Assembly: GCF_016616885.1 (NCBI RefSeq)
Contig: NZ_CP067102.1
Coordinates: forward strand, 4,678,501 to 4,742,500
Direction: 5' to 3'
Source of the DNA: Bradyrhizobium diazoefficiens
GTDB lineage: Bacteria; Pseudomonadota; Alphaproteobacteria; Rhizobiales; Xanthobacteraceae
DNA length: 64,000 bases
In this document: positions 1 to 10,004 of the stretch, piece by piece
Layout: the number at the start of each line of letters is the position of its first letter
Position numbering within the stretch: the first letter of the stretch is position 1
Program-made: the position numbers and the translations under genes
Notes under the pieces: generated by a model
What the model saw: only the letters and a program-made list of their open reading frames with translations
Told to the model about the DNA's origin: nothing
Databases searched by the model: none

Positions 1-909
1 TTCCAGCTCTCGATCGGATTGTGCGTCGGAATCGGTGTTGCCTTCATCGGCAACGTGCCGAACTCGATCCTGCTCGGCCGCTGGTTCGGCCCGAAACTGC
101 CGACCGCGATGGCGGTCGTGTACTCGGCGATGGGCGGCGGCGTGCTGGCATTGTTGCCGGCCTCGCAGCTCCTGATCGATCGTCTCGGCTGGCGCGAGAC
201 CTATCAGGTCTACGGCTTCGCCGCGCTCGGTCTGCTGGTGCCGCTACTGCTGCTGCCCTGGCGCACATTTGCGGCCGGCTCGCCGTACGTTGCCAAGAAG
301 ACCGATCCTGATTTCATCGACAATGGCTGGACGCTTGTGAGCGCGATGCGCCACCATGCTTTCTGGGCGCTGTTCTCGACCTTCTTCTTCACCGCGGTCG
401 GCATGTACTGCATCGCCGCGCAGATCGTCGCCTATCTGATCGATGCCGGCTTCCCGCCCCTGCAGGCCGCGACCGCCTGGGGTTTTTCGGGTGTCGTGCT
501 GGTGTTCGGCATGATCGGCGTCTCCGCGCTCGACGGGCTGATCGGGCGCCGGCCGTCGGTGCTGCTGAGCTACGCGATCTCGATCCTCGGCATCTTCCTG
601 CTCTGGCTGCTTCAGTATTATCCGAATGTCATCCTGCTCACCGGCTTCGTCGTCTGCTTCGGCAGCATGATGGGCTCGCGCGGGCCGCTGATCACGGCAA
701 CGGCGATGAAGATCTTCAGGGGCAAACGGGTCGGGACCATCTACGGCACGATCTCGATCGGCAGCGGGCTCGGCTCGGCCTTCGGCTCCTGGAGCGGCGG
801 CCTGATCCACGATGCCACCCACAGCTATAACGCGCTGCTCGTCTTCGCACTTGCAAACGTGATCCTCGGAATGATCCCGTTCCTGATCGTGCCCGCCTTG
901 CGGCGCTAG
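1..909 (+). CDS. MFS transporter, 5' end outside window
   Basis: The reading frame is open from base 1, so the gene begins upstream; the visible 302 residues are about three quarters of a usual 400-residue major facilitator. It is very hydrophobic, with repeated membrane segments and a charged central loop around residues 95-110 (KKTDPD). That loop marks the junction between the two six-helix halves. It is a probable inner-membrane secondary transporter for a small organic anion or metabolite; the substrate cannot be read from the sequence. No neighbour helps: the next gene starts 220 bp downstream with its own ribosome binding site. Confidence 0.85.
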   Translation, partial: FQLSIGLCVGIGVAFIGNVPNSILLGRWFGPKLPTAMAVVYSAMGGGVLALLPASQLLIDRLGWRETYQVYGFAALGLLVPLLLLPWRTFAAGSPYVAKKTDPDFIDNGWTLVSAMRHHAFWALFSTFFFTAVGMYCIAAQIVAYLIDAGFPPLQAATAWGFSGVVLVFGMIGVSALDGLIGRRPSVLLSYAISILGIFLLWLLQYYPNVILLTGFVVCFGSMMGSRGPLITATAMKIFRGKRVGTIYGTISIGSGLGSAFGSWSGGLIHDATHSYNALLVFALANVILGMIPFLIVPALRR

Positions 910-1129
910 GTCTCCCGGAAGTAACCTGCGCTCATTCGTGTCACCGGGGAACTACGGGCGGATGTGGCGCGTAGACCAACAAAAAATGCGGACGGCACAC
1001 GGCTCAAATCACGGCCTGCGGTGTTTTGTCCGACATGACAAAATTGTCAGCGCAAATTGACCTGGCGCAGCTTGCAGGACGGAACCGAATGCGGTCCTAG
1101 TCGCAGCATTGGATGAAGGGCACAAACCA

Positions 1130-1567
1130 ATGAACTTTCTCTATCTCACTCGCTTTCAGCCGGTTCTCTTGAGCCTGTTTCGCTTCGTCACTGGACTGCT
1201 GCTGTTCCAGTACGGTGTCGCCAAGCTGTTCAAGTTTCCGGTGCTCCCCTACTTCGCCGACATTCCGCCGCTGATCTACGCGGCCGGCACGCTTGAGCTG
1301 GTTCTCGGCGCAGCCCTGATGCTCGGCTTGTTCACCCGGCTCTCGGCCTTCATCCTGTCGGGTGAAATGGCCTTCGCCTACTTCATGGGCCACATGCTCA
1401 AGACGGGCACGCCGGTGTTGCTACCGCTGCTCAACGGCGGCACCGCTGCGATCCTGTTCTGCTTCGCCTGCCTGTACATCTCGGCAGCGGGCGGCGGTGC
1501 AGTCAGCGTCGATGCGCTGATGGGCAAGGAGACCAATGCACCGGGCGGCGCCTTCGCGCGGCACTGA
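1130..1567 (+). CDS. DoxX family membrane protein
   Basis: A 145-residue protein with about four membrane segments and the DoxX-type arrangement RFVTGLLLFQYGVAKLF near the N-terminus, then an LGAALMLGLFTR segment. DoxX proteins are small inner-membrane proteins often linked to thiol or redox stress, but their biochemical role is poorly defined. I chose the ATG at 1130 because AAGGG lies 9 bases upstream; an in-frame TTG at 1109 has no such site. It looks monocistronic: a strong hairpin follows the stop. Family assignment is good, specific function unknown. Confidence 0.8.
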   Translation: MNFLYLTRFQPVLLSLFRFVTGLLLFQYGVAKLFKFPVLPYFADIPPLIYAAGTLELVLGAALMLGLFTRLSAFILSGEMAFAYFMGHMLKTGTPVLLPLLNGGTAAILFCFACLYISAAGGGAVSVDALMGKETNAPGGAFARH

Positions 1568-1590
1568 CGCGCGCAAACCGATCCCCAGAC

Positions 1591-1617
1591 CCGGCACTGG
1601 CGTTTCGCCGGTGCCGG
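1591..1617 (+). terminator. Stem-loop after the DoxX gene
   Basis: A 12-bp GC-rich stem (1591-1602 with 1606-1617, one G-T pair) closes a TTT loop 24 bp after the DoxX stop. There is no long T run, so it may be a weak intrinsic terminator or an mRNA-stabilising hairpin. Confidence 0.55.
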
Positions 1618-1618
1618 T

Positions 1619-1705
1619 TCAGCGCGAGCCCAGCACGTTCCAGATGAGGACGAGGGCCGCCACGAGCAGCACGGACATGATGAGGCGGTGAACGAATCGG
1701 TTCAT
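1619..1705 (-). CDS. Possible 28-residue membrane microprotein
   Basis: A complete minus-strand frame of 28 codons encodes a peptide beginning MNRFVHRLIM and followed by one strong hydrophobic helix (SVLLVAALVLIWNVLG), ending in SR. The arrangement, a short basic start and one membrane span, is typical of single-span microproteins. No clear Shine-Dalgarno sequence precedes the ATG, and the stop falls just beyond the DoxX hairpin. It could be a real small membrane protein or chance; conservation of the peptide would decide. Confidence 0.4.
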   Translation of the reverse strand: MNRFVHRLIMSVLLVAALVLIWNVLGSR

Positions 1706-1923
1706 TGCACGCTCAGCCAGGCTCGATCACCACCAGAGTCTGAGATCGTTTTCCTCCCGCAAAAATACCGACGCACGGCATCGCATCGCGATTTGCCTGC
1801 ACGATTGCGCATAGGGCTGCGAAGGATCACCCGCGCGGCAGGCCGCGGCACGTCTATCTTCATGATTGGTAAGAAGTTCATGTTACGGATGATGACAATA
1901 ACAACCATTCCGTAGGGACTGTG

Positions 1924-3618
1924 ATGAAGCTGCTGAGCCATCTGAATATCCACACCAAGCTTGCCAGCATGGTCTGCCTCGCAGCTCTCACAGTCACGGC
2001 CATCATCGCTGCATCGACCGTCCTCAGCAAGAGCCGCATGTTGGACGACCGGGTCCAGCAGATGAAGGCCGCAGTCGATCTGCTCCACGGCCTCGCGCAA
2101 ACGTTCCACGATGACGCCGCCGCCGGCAAGATGACGGTGGACGACGCCAAGCTGCAGTTTCGCCAGCGTGCCCGCAACATGAAGTTCGGCGGCGGCCAGG
2201 GCTATCCCGTCGTCTACAATTCCGACACCTCGATCCTGGTCAATGGCGCCAATCCGCAGCTCGAAGGCAAGATCACCGGCGCCACGGATTCAAATGGCGT
2301 CCTGATTGCCGATGCTCAGCTCAACGCCGCCAGGCAGGCGCCGCAAGGCGGCGTCACATCCTATCTCTACCCGCGCCCCGGCCAGACCGAGCCCGTCCGC
2401 AAGACCGTGTTCGTCCGCCAGTTCACGCCCTGGAATGCCACGATCAGCTACGGCCTCTATGTCGACGATATCGACGCCGACGTGCGCGCGCTCACGCTCG
2501 AGCTCGCCGCGATCGGCGCCGGCCTGATGCTGCTGATGGCGACGCTGTCCTGGCTGATCGCCCGCGACGTGCTCGGCGCGCTCGACCGCCAGAAGACTCG
2601 CATGCAGGACATCGCCGACGGCGCCATCGACAAGTCGGTGGACGAGACCGATCGCGGCGACGAGATCGGTCGAATGGCGGAAACGCTCGAAGTGTTGCGG
2701 CAGACTGCCTTGACGGCGCGTACGCTGGAGGCCGAGCAGGTCGCGGCCAAGGCCCGCGGCGAGCAGGAAAAGCGCGACGCTCTGATCTCCCTTGCCGATC
2801 GGTTCGATGCATCGGTCGGTCAGCTCGTGGGCCTGATGGCCTCGGGCTCCGGTGAGCTCGAAACCACGGCCAAGTCGATGTCGTCGACCGCCGAGGGCAC
2901 CAACCGCCGCGCCGCCGTGGTCGGCTCGGCTGCGACCGAAGCCAGCCAGCGCGTCCAGACGGTGGCGGCCGCAGCCGAAGAGCTCTCCTCCTCCATCACC
3001 GAAATCAGCCGCCAGGTCGCGCAATCGGCCGAAGTCACCGGCCGCGCGGTGGAAAGCGCACGCCACACCGACACCATCGTGCGCGCGCTGTCCGACGGCG
3101 CCCAGCAGATCGAGCACGTCGCCGAACTGATCTCCAGCATCGCCGCGCAGACCAATCTGCTGGCGCTCAACGCCACCATCGAGGCTGCGCGCGCCGGTGA
3201 GGCCGGCCGCGGCTTCGCCGTCGTCGCCTCCGAAGTGAAATCGCTGGCAAGCCAGACCGCCGAAGCCACGCGCGAGATCGGCGATAAGATCGCCCAGATC
3301 CAGGGCGCAACCAAGGAAGCCGTGGACGCCATCGGCGGCATCACCGCCACCATCGAGGAGGTCAGCCGCATCGCCACCTCGATCGGCGCCGCGATCGAGC
3401 AGCAAGGCGCGGCCACCGCCGAGATCGCCCGCAGCGTCTCGCAGACCGCCGAGGCGACCAAGGAGGTCACCACCAATATCGGCGGCGTCAGCTCGGCGGC
3501 CAACGAGACCGGCAACGCCGCCGGCATGGTGCTCGCAGCCGCGTCGAACCTCTCCAAGCAGGCCGAGCAGCTCTCGGGCGAAGTCGGCACATTCCTGGCG
3601 GGCGTGCGCGCGGCGTAG
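1924..3618 (+). CDS. Methyl-accepting chemotaxis protein with Cache sensor
   Basis: A 564-residue transducer. Order: membrane helix at about 12-32, a periplasmic single-Cache-type sensor at about 35-190, a second helix at about 193-213, a HAMP domain to about 270, then a long methyl-accepting coiled coil. The signalling hairpin is intact near residues 400-440 ([18 protein letters not shown]). It should control CheA in response to a periplasmic ligand, typically a small organic acid for this Cache class; the ligand here is unknown. There is no C-terminal CheR-binding pentapeptide. A GTG lies directly before the ATG (1921) and could be the start. It is a stand-alone gene, which is usual for chemoreceptors. 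Confidence 0.92.
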   Translation: MKLLSHLNIHTKLASMVCLAALTVTAIIAASTVLSKSRMLDDRVQQMKAAVDLLHGLAQTFHDDAAAGKMTVDDAKLQFRQRARNMKFGGGQGYPVVYNSDTSILVNGANPQLEGKITGATDSNGVLIADAQLNAARQAPQGGVTSYLYPRPGQTEPVRKTVFVRQFTPWNATISYGLYVDDIDADVRALTLELAAIGAGLMLLMATLSWLIARDVLGALDRQKTRMQDIADGAIDKSVDETDRGDEIGRMAETLEVLRQTALTARTLEAEQVAAKARGEQEKRDALISLADRFDASVGQLVGLMASGSGELETTAKSMSSTAEGTNRRAAVVGSAATEASQRVQTVAAAAEELSSSITEISRQVAQSAEVTGRAVESARHTDTIVRALSDGAQQIEHVAELISSIAAQTNLLALNATIEAARAGEAGRGFAVVASEVKSLASQTAEATREIGDKIAQIQGATKEAVDAIGGITATIEEVSRIATSIGAAIEQQGAATAEIARSVSQTAEATKEVTTNIGGVSSAANETGNAAGMVLAAASNLSKQAEQLSGEVGTFLAGVRAA

Positions 3619-3791
3619 GCGGCGCGCGACCCAACTACTCACGAGAGGTCGTCATGGCCGGGCTTGGCCAGGCTTGGCGCGGGCATGCACGTTCTTGGTA
3701 CTGCAAGAGAAGGCGTGGATGGCCAGGACGAGCCGATCATGAAGCCGTGGCAACTTTCAGCGCGCACCTAAACGAACAGAACCGACGGACG

Positions 3792-6700
3792 CTAACGCCG
3801 CGCCAGGCTGCAACCGCTCGACAGCGGCCTTGCCGCTCCCGTCGGGCTGTCGCCGGACTGCGCCGACGGCAGCTCGTCGATCGGCGTGTTCTGTTTGCCG
3901 GTGTTGAACTCGAAGATCTTGCGGAACACGCCGGGCACCATCGCCGAGATCGGATTGACGCGCATCACGGGAGCCGCAGGCGTGCCGACGACCTCGTAGG
4001 TGACGCCGATCAACCCCTCCTTGTCGCCGCCGCCGAGAAAGAGGCCGAACAACGGGATCTGGCCGAAGATGTTGTTCACGCCATACATCGGCACGAAGGT
4101 GCCGCTCATGCAGACCTGGTTGCCGGGATAGTCAATCGACCCCTCGATGGTGGCGCCGATCATCGGCCCCTTGACCAGGCCATCGCGGACCGTGAGCGCG
4201 CCGTTCTGCCGGGTGAACTCCGCACGCAAGGCGCTGAAGGAAACGCCGCCGCCGCCCGGCGTGCCGTTCGGCGCGCCCGCGGCCACGCGCTCGAGCTGCG
4301 CCTCGCCCTTCACCGTGAAGTCGCGCACGTTGATGAGGCCCTCGCGCGCCGTGGTCGGCTCGGACGTCGGCGGCTCCATCGCCACCACCATCTGGCCGCC
4401 GATCGCCTTGGTATAGGTGTCGGTGAACTTCAGCAGCGATCCGGCATCATTGGTCTGGAGATAGATCACCTCGCGGCTGCCCTGCGCACGCCCGCCGCGC
4501 AGATCGGCGGCCACCTGCGTGTTCTGACCGATCCTGCCGCTCAGCGAGAACGCCTTGATCGCCCCGCTGCGTTTCGACATCTTGGCATCGACGCTGCGCA
4601 TCGCTTCGCCGTTGAAGCCCGCGACCGTACCGAGCTTCACGTCGATGTCGAAATCGACGTTCTTCAGCTTGCTCTTGCCGTCGTCCTTGGAATTGCCTGA
4701 GATCGCCGACTTCAGGAAGCCGCGGCCGTCGAATACGTCGCCACGCATCGTGCCGCGCACCACGCCGTCCTGACCGCGCTCCACCTTCAGCGACGTCTTG
4801 TCGCCGTCGGAGGGCGAATAGACCGGGAAGTTCGCGTTCATGAGGTCGCCGTTGGGGTCGACTTCCAGCGAGCCCTTGATCGAGGCGCCGCCGCCTTCGA
4901 TGACGATGTCCTCGAGCCGCGTCGATTGTGCCGTCGGCACCACCTTGAACGTCGCCTTGCTCGACTTGCCTGGCAGCTTGACCCAGCCGGGAAGAATGTT
5001 GTCGAGCTTGACTGAAGTCAGGTCCGCCTCGATGCCGAGCTTCGTTGTCTGCTCGGGTCCACCGGCAATCTTGCCGGATACCTTGACCGGGACTGACCCG
5101 CTGACGGCAGGACTGAGGTCGAAACCCAGGCGCGCACGGCCGGCATCATCAAGCGTCGTCTGCAGCTTGACATCCGCATCGCCATCGGTCGCCTTGCGGT
5201 AGTCGAGCGAGGCCGCCTGCCCGTTGATCTTGACGTCGCCCTTGACCTGGTAGCCCTGGTTGTTGGCGACGATCTTGAGATTGTTGGCCTCGAGCTTCTG
5301 GTTCATCACCAGCTTGTCGGCGGCAAAGCCGTTGAGGTCGGCGGTGACGGCGTAGACGGTGTCCGCCTTGGTCAGCTCGCCCTTGACCGGCAAGCCGAGC
5401 TGGATGTTGGCCGTGAACGTTCCCTTGCTGGTGTTGGGATCGACGACGGTCGACGACAGATCGCTCAGCCGATCATTGGAGAGCATTTCGGCCGCCGCCG
5501 GCACCGGACCATCGACACGGAAGCGGGTCCGCGAGGGCGAGGGTTTCGGCGCCATGTCCGGCACCTCGAAAGTGAAGTCGGAGATCGTGATCTTGCGGCC
5601 CGCAGGCGTATCGGCAATGCCTTGGGCGATATTCACGGTGGCGGTGCGTCCCGTCACGTGTGCCTTCAGATCGGCGTCGTGCACCACCGGCATGCCGTCC
5701 ACGGGACGAACCGCGACGCCGCTCGCCATGATGTTGACCGACAGGCCGTCATCGGGAATCGGCGGTCCCTTGCGCGGAAGGTTGCGCGTTGGCGAGTTGA
5801 TGCCGACCTCGATGCGCTGGAGCGTGCCGCGCTCGATCCGCTCGATCACCCATTGGCGCAATTCGGGCACCACCAGCGTCGGCCACATCCGCTTCAGTGC
5901 TGAGGCCGACATCGGCGTGCCCGCAAAGCCCAGCGTCAGGCGCGGCTCGCCGGAATAGTCGATCGCGCCGGTGCCGGCGACGCCGATCTCGCCGTTGGAG
6001 ATGTCGGCCTGCGTCAGCAGCATGCGCTTGTGATCGGTGTCGAAGCGGAAGCCGATCGCGATGCGGTTGAAGACCAGCGGCGGCTCGTTGTCGATACCGC
6101 CGAGCAGGATCGAGCCGCCGCTGAAGCCGAGCTGCCAGTCGTTGGTGGTGCCGTTGGGCGGCTCGAGATGGGCGAGCAGCGTCAGGCGATTGGCGCCCGC
6201 AAGGATCTTGAACGGTGCGACCAGCACCCGCCGTCCCGCATCCCACTCGACGTTGATCTCGGCCGAGTCGATCGCCATCGGATAATCGGGCGTATCGGTG
6301 TCGATGATGTTGCCCGCACCGATCGTGACCTTGCCGCGGAAGAATGTCGGCACGCCGTCGCGGCCGAGCTCGCCCTTGAGCTCGCCGGTCAAAGGCAGGT
6401 CGGCCGTATAGGTCAGGTCCTTCACCCGCAGCGCCAGCAGAATGTTGGCGGTCGACACCTTGTCGGCGCGGATATCGATCGAGCGCACGCCATTCTCGCT
6501 CGGTCCGATCGTGGCGCGCAGCGACCACGGGCGCGCGCCCTCTTCGCCGAAGCTGAGCGCGACGCCGCCATGGGTCGGCCGGCGCAGGCTGAGCGTGATG
6601 TTCTCAAACGTCCATTTGCTGCCGCGCTGCTGATCGTCGACGATCAGATTGCCGTTCTTGAGACCGATCTCGTTGAGGTTCTGGCCGTCGAGGCCGGTCA

Positions 6701-7508
6701 AGCTCAGGCTGTCGAGCCAGTCGAGGCCCTGAAGAATTCCACTTTGCGCGGCAGGTTGAGCTGCGGCCTGGGACGCGTCGGGGGTTGCAGGCGCCAACCC
6801 GAACGGCGGCGGGACGCCGTTACGCGGGAATGTCGGCGGCAGGCCCGCTTCCTTCTTGGACGCGACGCCGGTTGCGAGCGGCTTCGCCGTGTCGCCGGCC
6901 GACACCGTGACGGTCCCGTCAGGTGCGATCCGGATCGCGAGCTCGGCATCGACGAGGTTGAGGCTTTCGGCGCGCAGATGCCCGGTAAGAAGTGCGGCCC
7001 CTGACAGCCGCACCTCAGCCTTCGGCGCGCTGGCGACGATGGCACGATCATGATCGCGGACGATGATGTCGCGGATACGCACGGCAATCCGGACTCGCCC
7101 GGCGCGCTCGATCTGGGTGCCGCCGACCTCCACGGTGTTGCCGTGACCGATATTGTCCTCGATGGCAGCGGCGAGCCAGGGCGTCGCCATATCGAGGTTG
7201 ATGGGACCCGCGCCGAGCCGCCACCACAGCGCGCCAAAACAGCCGACGAAGATGACGATCAATGCGCCGAGGACGACGGCCACCCGGCGCAGCCAGCGGC
7301 CACCCGGAAACAGCCGCCGAAACAACGAGAAACCGTCACCGACGCGGATGCGCGAACTTGAACGCGACAACAGGCGGCGTGCGCGATGACCCGCCTCCTC
7401 TTCCTGGTCTTGATCCCAGTCGGCCTCGTCCCATTCCGGCGGCTCGTGACGGCCGCCGTGCCGATCGAAGTCCCGACTGTGATCCTGGGGCGACGTATTC
7501 CTTGCCAT
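3792..7508 (-). CDS. AsmA-like / DUF3971 envelope protein
   Basis: A 1238-residue protein with an acidic, disordered N-terminus (residues 20-40), a basic stretch, one membrane helix at about 75-96, and then a very long beta-rich periplasmic region. The region holds a DUF3971 section and a C-terminal AsmA-like section near the end (GLIGVTYEVVGTPAAPVMRVNP). This architecture matches the YhdP/TamB/AsmA class that bridges the inner and outer membranes and is linked to phospholipid transport; that role is inferred from the family. I placed the start at MARNTS (7508), preceded by GAGAGG; an upstream ATG at 7631 would add an unlikely 41-residue extension. It is divergent from the peroxiredoxin gene. 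Confidence 0.85.
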   Translation of the reverse strand: MARNTSPQDHSRDFDRHGGRHEPPEWDEADWDQDQEEEAGHRARRLLSRSSSRIRVGDGFSLFRRLFPGGRWLRRVAVVLGALIVIFVGCFGALWWRLGAGPINLDMATPWLAAAIEDNIGHGNTVEVGGTQIERAGRVRIAVRIRDIIVRDHDRAIVASAPKAEVRLSGAALLTGHLRAESLNLVDAELAIRIAPDGTVTVSAGDTAKPLATGVASKKEAGLPPTFPRNGVPPPFGLAPATPDASQAAAQPAAQSGILQGLDWLDSLSLTGLDGQNLNEIGLKNGNLIVDDQQRGSKWTFENITLSLRRPTHGGVALSFGEEGARPWSLRATIGPSENGVRSIDIRADKVSTANILLALRVKDLTYTADLPLTGELKGELGRDGVPTFFRGKVTIGAGNIIDTDTPDYPMAIDSAEINVEWDAGRRVLVAPFKILAGANRLTLLAHLEPPNGTTNDWQLGFSGGSILLGGIDNEPPLVFNRIAIGFRFDTDHKRMLLTQADISNGEIGVAGTGAIDYSGEPRLTLGFAGTPMSASALKRMWPTLVVPELRQWVIERIERGTLQRIEVGINSPTRNLPRKGPPIPDDGLSVNIMASGVAVRPVDGMPVVHDADLKAHVTGRTATVNIAQGIADTPAGRKITISDFTFEVPDMAPKPSPSRTRFRVDGPVPAAAEMLSNDRLSDLSSTVVDPNTSKGTFTANIQLGLPVKGELTKADTVYAVTADLNGFAADKLVMNQKLEANNLKIVANNQGYQVKGDVKINGQAASLDYRKATDGDADVKLQTTLDDAGRARLGFDLSPAVSGSVPVKVSGKIAGGPEQTTKLGIEADLTSVKLDNILPGWVKLPGKSSKATFKVVPTAQSTRLEDIVIEGGGASIKGSLEVDPNGDLMNANFPVYSPSDGDKTSLKVERGQDGVVRGTMRGDVFDGRGFLKSAISGNSKDDGKSKLKNVDFDIDVKLGTVAGFNGEAMRSVDAKMSKRSGAIKAFSLSGRIGQNTQVAADLRGGRAQGSREVIYLQTNDAGSLLKFTDTYTKAIGGQMVVAMEPPTSEPTTAREGLINVRDFTVKGEAQLERVAAGAPNGTPGGGGVSFSALRAEFTRQNGALTVRDGLVKGPMIGATIEGSIDYPGNQVCMSGTFVPMYGVNNIFGQIPLFGLFLGGGDKEGLIGVTYEVVGTPAAPVMRVNPISAMVPGVFRKIFEFNTGKQNTPIDELPSAQSGDSPTGAARPLSSGCSLARR

Positions 7509-7799
7509 TGCCTCTCGATACAGGCGCCCGTCATAGGATTGAGCGCCGCCGGGACCGCAGCCGTCGACGGGAATCGACGCTCCCCGCCCCGGCATTGCCG
7601 CCATACCTCGAATGTTCCTGCTGTTCGTCATTTCGCCCCGGGAGCGCGTTCAACGAGCAGTGGGGTGGTGCGTGGAATTCCTTGTAACCATACTCCGTCG
7701 CCGCCAAAATTGCCCAGCCGAGGGCGAGAATCCGGCACACCGGACGAGAGCTGCAATACCGCTTTGGTTGACCCGCCGAAAGCGACGAAAGGAAGGCGT

Positions 7800-8501
7800 A
7801 TGTCCAAGAAATCCCGAAAGAAATCGTCCAAAACGCCCTCCGGCAGTCCGACCGCTAAAAAGAAACCCGAGAAAACACGGGTGTCGACCCAAACACGTGG
7901 TGCGAAAACACAGCCGGTATCGGCAAGCAAATCAGGCAAAGCAGGCGCTAAGGCAGCATCGCACAAGGCCGCATCGAAACGGTTAAAATCTTCTGAAAAG
8001 ACCTCCAAGCCTGCCGCTGCGACGTCCGCCGTTTCGGCAAAGCCCCTCGAGGGCCAGACGGCGCCGGCTTTTCGCCTGCCGCGCGACGGCGGCAATGTCG
8101 TCACTCTGTCGGACTATACCGGCCAGAAACTCGTGCTGTTCTTCTATCCCCGCGCCGACACGCCGGGCTGCACCCGCGAGGCGATCGACTTCACCCGGCT
8201 CAAGGACGCCTTTACCGCTGCCGGCACCGCCGTGCTCGGCATTTCGGCCGATCCGTTAAAGGCCCAGGAGAAGTTCCGCGACAAGCACGGCCTCGGCATC
8301 CCCCTGATCTCAGACGAGCAGCACGAGATGCTGGAGGCGTATGGCGCCTGGGGCGAAAAATCCATGTATGGCAAGCGCTTCTTCGGGATTCTTCGCACGA
8401 CAGTGCTGATCGCGGCGGACGGCAAGGTGGCCAAGGTCTGGCGCAACGTTCGGGTCGATGGCCATGCCGACGAGGTGCTGGCTGCGGCAAGAAGTCTTTA
8501 A
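7800..8501 (+). CDS. bcp: Peroxiredoxin (Bcp type) with Lys/Ala-rich tail
   Basis: A 233-residue protein. Residues 1 to about 80 are a low-complexity tail rich in Lys, Ser and Ala that resembles a histone H1 tail; the rest is an AhpC/TSA thioredoxin fold of Bcp type. The peroxidatic cysteine is C124 in DTPGCTREA. The second cysteine that many Bcp proteins carry five residues later is replaced by isoleucine (TREAIDF), so it should act as a 1-Cys enzyme or use another thiol. It reduces peroxides in the cytoplasm. The start is supported by AAGGAAGG upstream. The tail could bind nucleic acid, which is inference only. Confidence 0.88.
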   Translation: MSKKSRKKSSKTPSGSPTAKKKPEKTRVSTQTRGAKTQPVSASKSGKAGAKAASHKAASKRLKSSEKTSKPAAATSAVSAKPLEGQTAPAFRLPRDGGNVVTLSDYTGQKLVLFFYPRADTPGCTREAIDFTRLKDAFTAAGTAVLGISADPLKAQEKFRDKHGLGIPLISDEQHEMLEAYGAWGEKSMYGKRFFGILRTTVLIAADGKVAKVWRNVRVDGHADEVLAAARSL

Positions 8502-8612
8502 CCAGTTCGTTAAAATCGAGCGTTCCCGTTTCCGGAAAATTAACCATGACCGGCCCAGATTGCTGCGGCAATTAGGCCGCAAGGAACCGTTCCGACCGGC
8601 ACAGGAGTGCCG

Positions 8613-9980
8613 ATGTCGAAAAGTTCTGCCCAATACTTGCAGCACCCCCAACATCACCCTCATGACCACGGACGGGCCTTCCATCGCCGGCCGGCCACCG
8701 CAATGGCAGCCGCTGCGATTCCCCTGCCCGACGCCGATGACGCCTACACCATCGTGCATCACGGCAAGCAGGTTCGCCTCGGACCCGTGGTGTTCTGGAT
8801 CGTGGTCGGCACCGTCGTGCTGCTCGGCCTGTGGTCGGCGGCGACGGCCACCTATTTCGCCTTCCGCGACGACGTCCTGACCCGGCTGATCGCCCGTCAG
8901 GCCGAGATGCAATACGCCTATGAGGATCGCATCGCCGAGCTGCGTGCCAAGGTCGACCGCACCACCAGCCGGCAATTGCTCGACCAGGAGCAGTTCGACC
9001 AGAAGCTCGACCAGATCATGAAGCGCCAGACGGCGCTGGAGTCCCGGGCCACGGCGCTTGGCGCCATGCCTGATGTCACGGGATCGATTCCCCGCTCGGC
9101 ACCGCAGCGCGGCGACGCGAACCAGACGACGACGCAAGGCACGCCAAAGCCATCGCCGATCAGCGACACCGTGGTCTTCGTGGCGCCGCCTGACCGCGAA
9201 GCGCGGCTCGAATCGCGCGCGCCGACCGTGATCGCGCCGCCGGTCAATCGATTCGCCAAGAACCAGGGTTTTGACAATGTCCTGGTCCGGCTGACGACCT
9301 CGCTCGATCAGGTCGAGCGCCGCCAGGTCGCGGCGCTCAGCGCCGTCGAGGAAGGCATGGATTCGCGGATGCGCCGCATGCGCGGCGTCGTCAGCGACCT
9401 CGGCCTGAACCTTTCCAATCTCGAGGCCGCCGTGCCGCGCGCCGCGATGGGTGGCCCGTTCGTACCGGTGAAGCTCACGGCCAACGCGGGTCCCTTCGAG
9501 AAGCAGCTCTATCGCATCAACACCACCCGTGCCGAGATGGATCGCCTCAGCCGCACGCTGGCGCAGGTGCCCTATCGCAAGCCAGTCGTCGGCGAAGTCG
9601 AATTCACCTCCGGCTTCGGCGTGCGCAGCGATCCCTTCCTCGGCAGGCCCGCGATGCACACCGGCCTTGATTTTCGCGCAGCGACCGGCGATCCCGCACG
9701 CGTCACCGCCAACGGCAAGGTGGTCTCGGCCGGCTGGTCCGGCGGTTATGGCCGCATGGTCGAGGTCGATCACGGCAACGGACTGTCGACCCGCTACGGC
9801 CATCTCTCCGAGATCAACGTCAAGGTCGGCGAGATCGTGAAGATCGGCCAGGTCATCGGCCTCGTCGGCTCGACCGGCCGCTCGACCGGCCCGCATCTGC
9901 ACTATGAAACCCGCATCGATGGCGAAGCCGTCGACCCGCAAAAGTTCTTGCGCGCTGGCGTGCGGCTCAGCGCGGGCTAA
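8613..9980 (+). CDS. M23 family peptidoglycan endopeptidase
   Basis: A 455-residue membrane-anchored protein. Residues about 60-90 form a single inner-membrane helix, about 90-150 a coiled coil (VDRTTSRQLLDQEQFDQKL), then a linker, and the C-terminus is an M23 (LytM) domain. Zinc ligands are visible: H349 and D353 in HTGLD, and H428-L-H430 near the end. Such proteins cut cross-links in peptidoglycan during growth or division, or regulate other hydrolases; with all ligands present it is probably catalytic. The start at ATG 8613 has AGGAG five bases upstream. It converges on the DUF5666 gene. Confidence 0.9.
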   Translation: MSKSSAQYLQHPQHHPHDHGRAFHRRPATAMAAAAIPLPDADDAYTIVHHGKQVRLGPVVFWIVVGTVVLLGLWSAATATYFAFRDDVLTRLIARQAEMQYAYEDRIAELRAKVDRTTSRQLLDQEQFDQKLDQIMKRQTALESRATALGAMPDVTGSIPRSAPQRGDANQTTTQGTPKPSPISDTVVFVAPPDREARLESRAPTVIAPPVNRFAKNQGFDNVLVRLTTSLDQVERRQVAALSAVEEGMDSRMRRMRGVVSDLGLNLSNLEAAVPRAAMGGPFVPVKLTANAGPFEKQLYRINTTRAEMDRLSRTLAQVPYRKPVVGEVEFTSGFGVRSDPFLGRPAMHTGLDFRAATGDPARVTANGKVVSAGWSGGYGRMVEVDHGNGLSTRYGHLSEINVKVGEIVKIGQVIGLVGSTGRSTGPHLHYETRIDGEAVDPQKFLRAGVRLSAG

Positions 9981-10004
9981 GCGTGCTTCCAGCGCCTCCG
10001 GCCT

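Noticed and set aside
946..975. EcfG promoter before the DoxX gene
   Set aside because: GGAAC is followed after 17 bases by CGTA, not CGTT; the mismatch and long distance to the start make it weak.
2290..3642. Long minus-strand frame over the chemoreceptor
   Set aside because: It encodes Gly/Asp/Arg-rich sequence without domains, opposite a well-supported gene.
8310..9941. Long minus-strand frame over the M23 gene
   Set aside because: It is a GC-driven shadow with no family features and overlaps both the peroxiredoxin and M23 genes.
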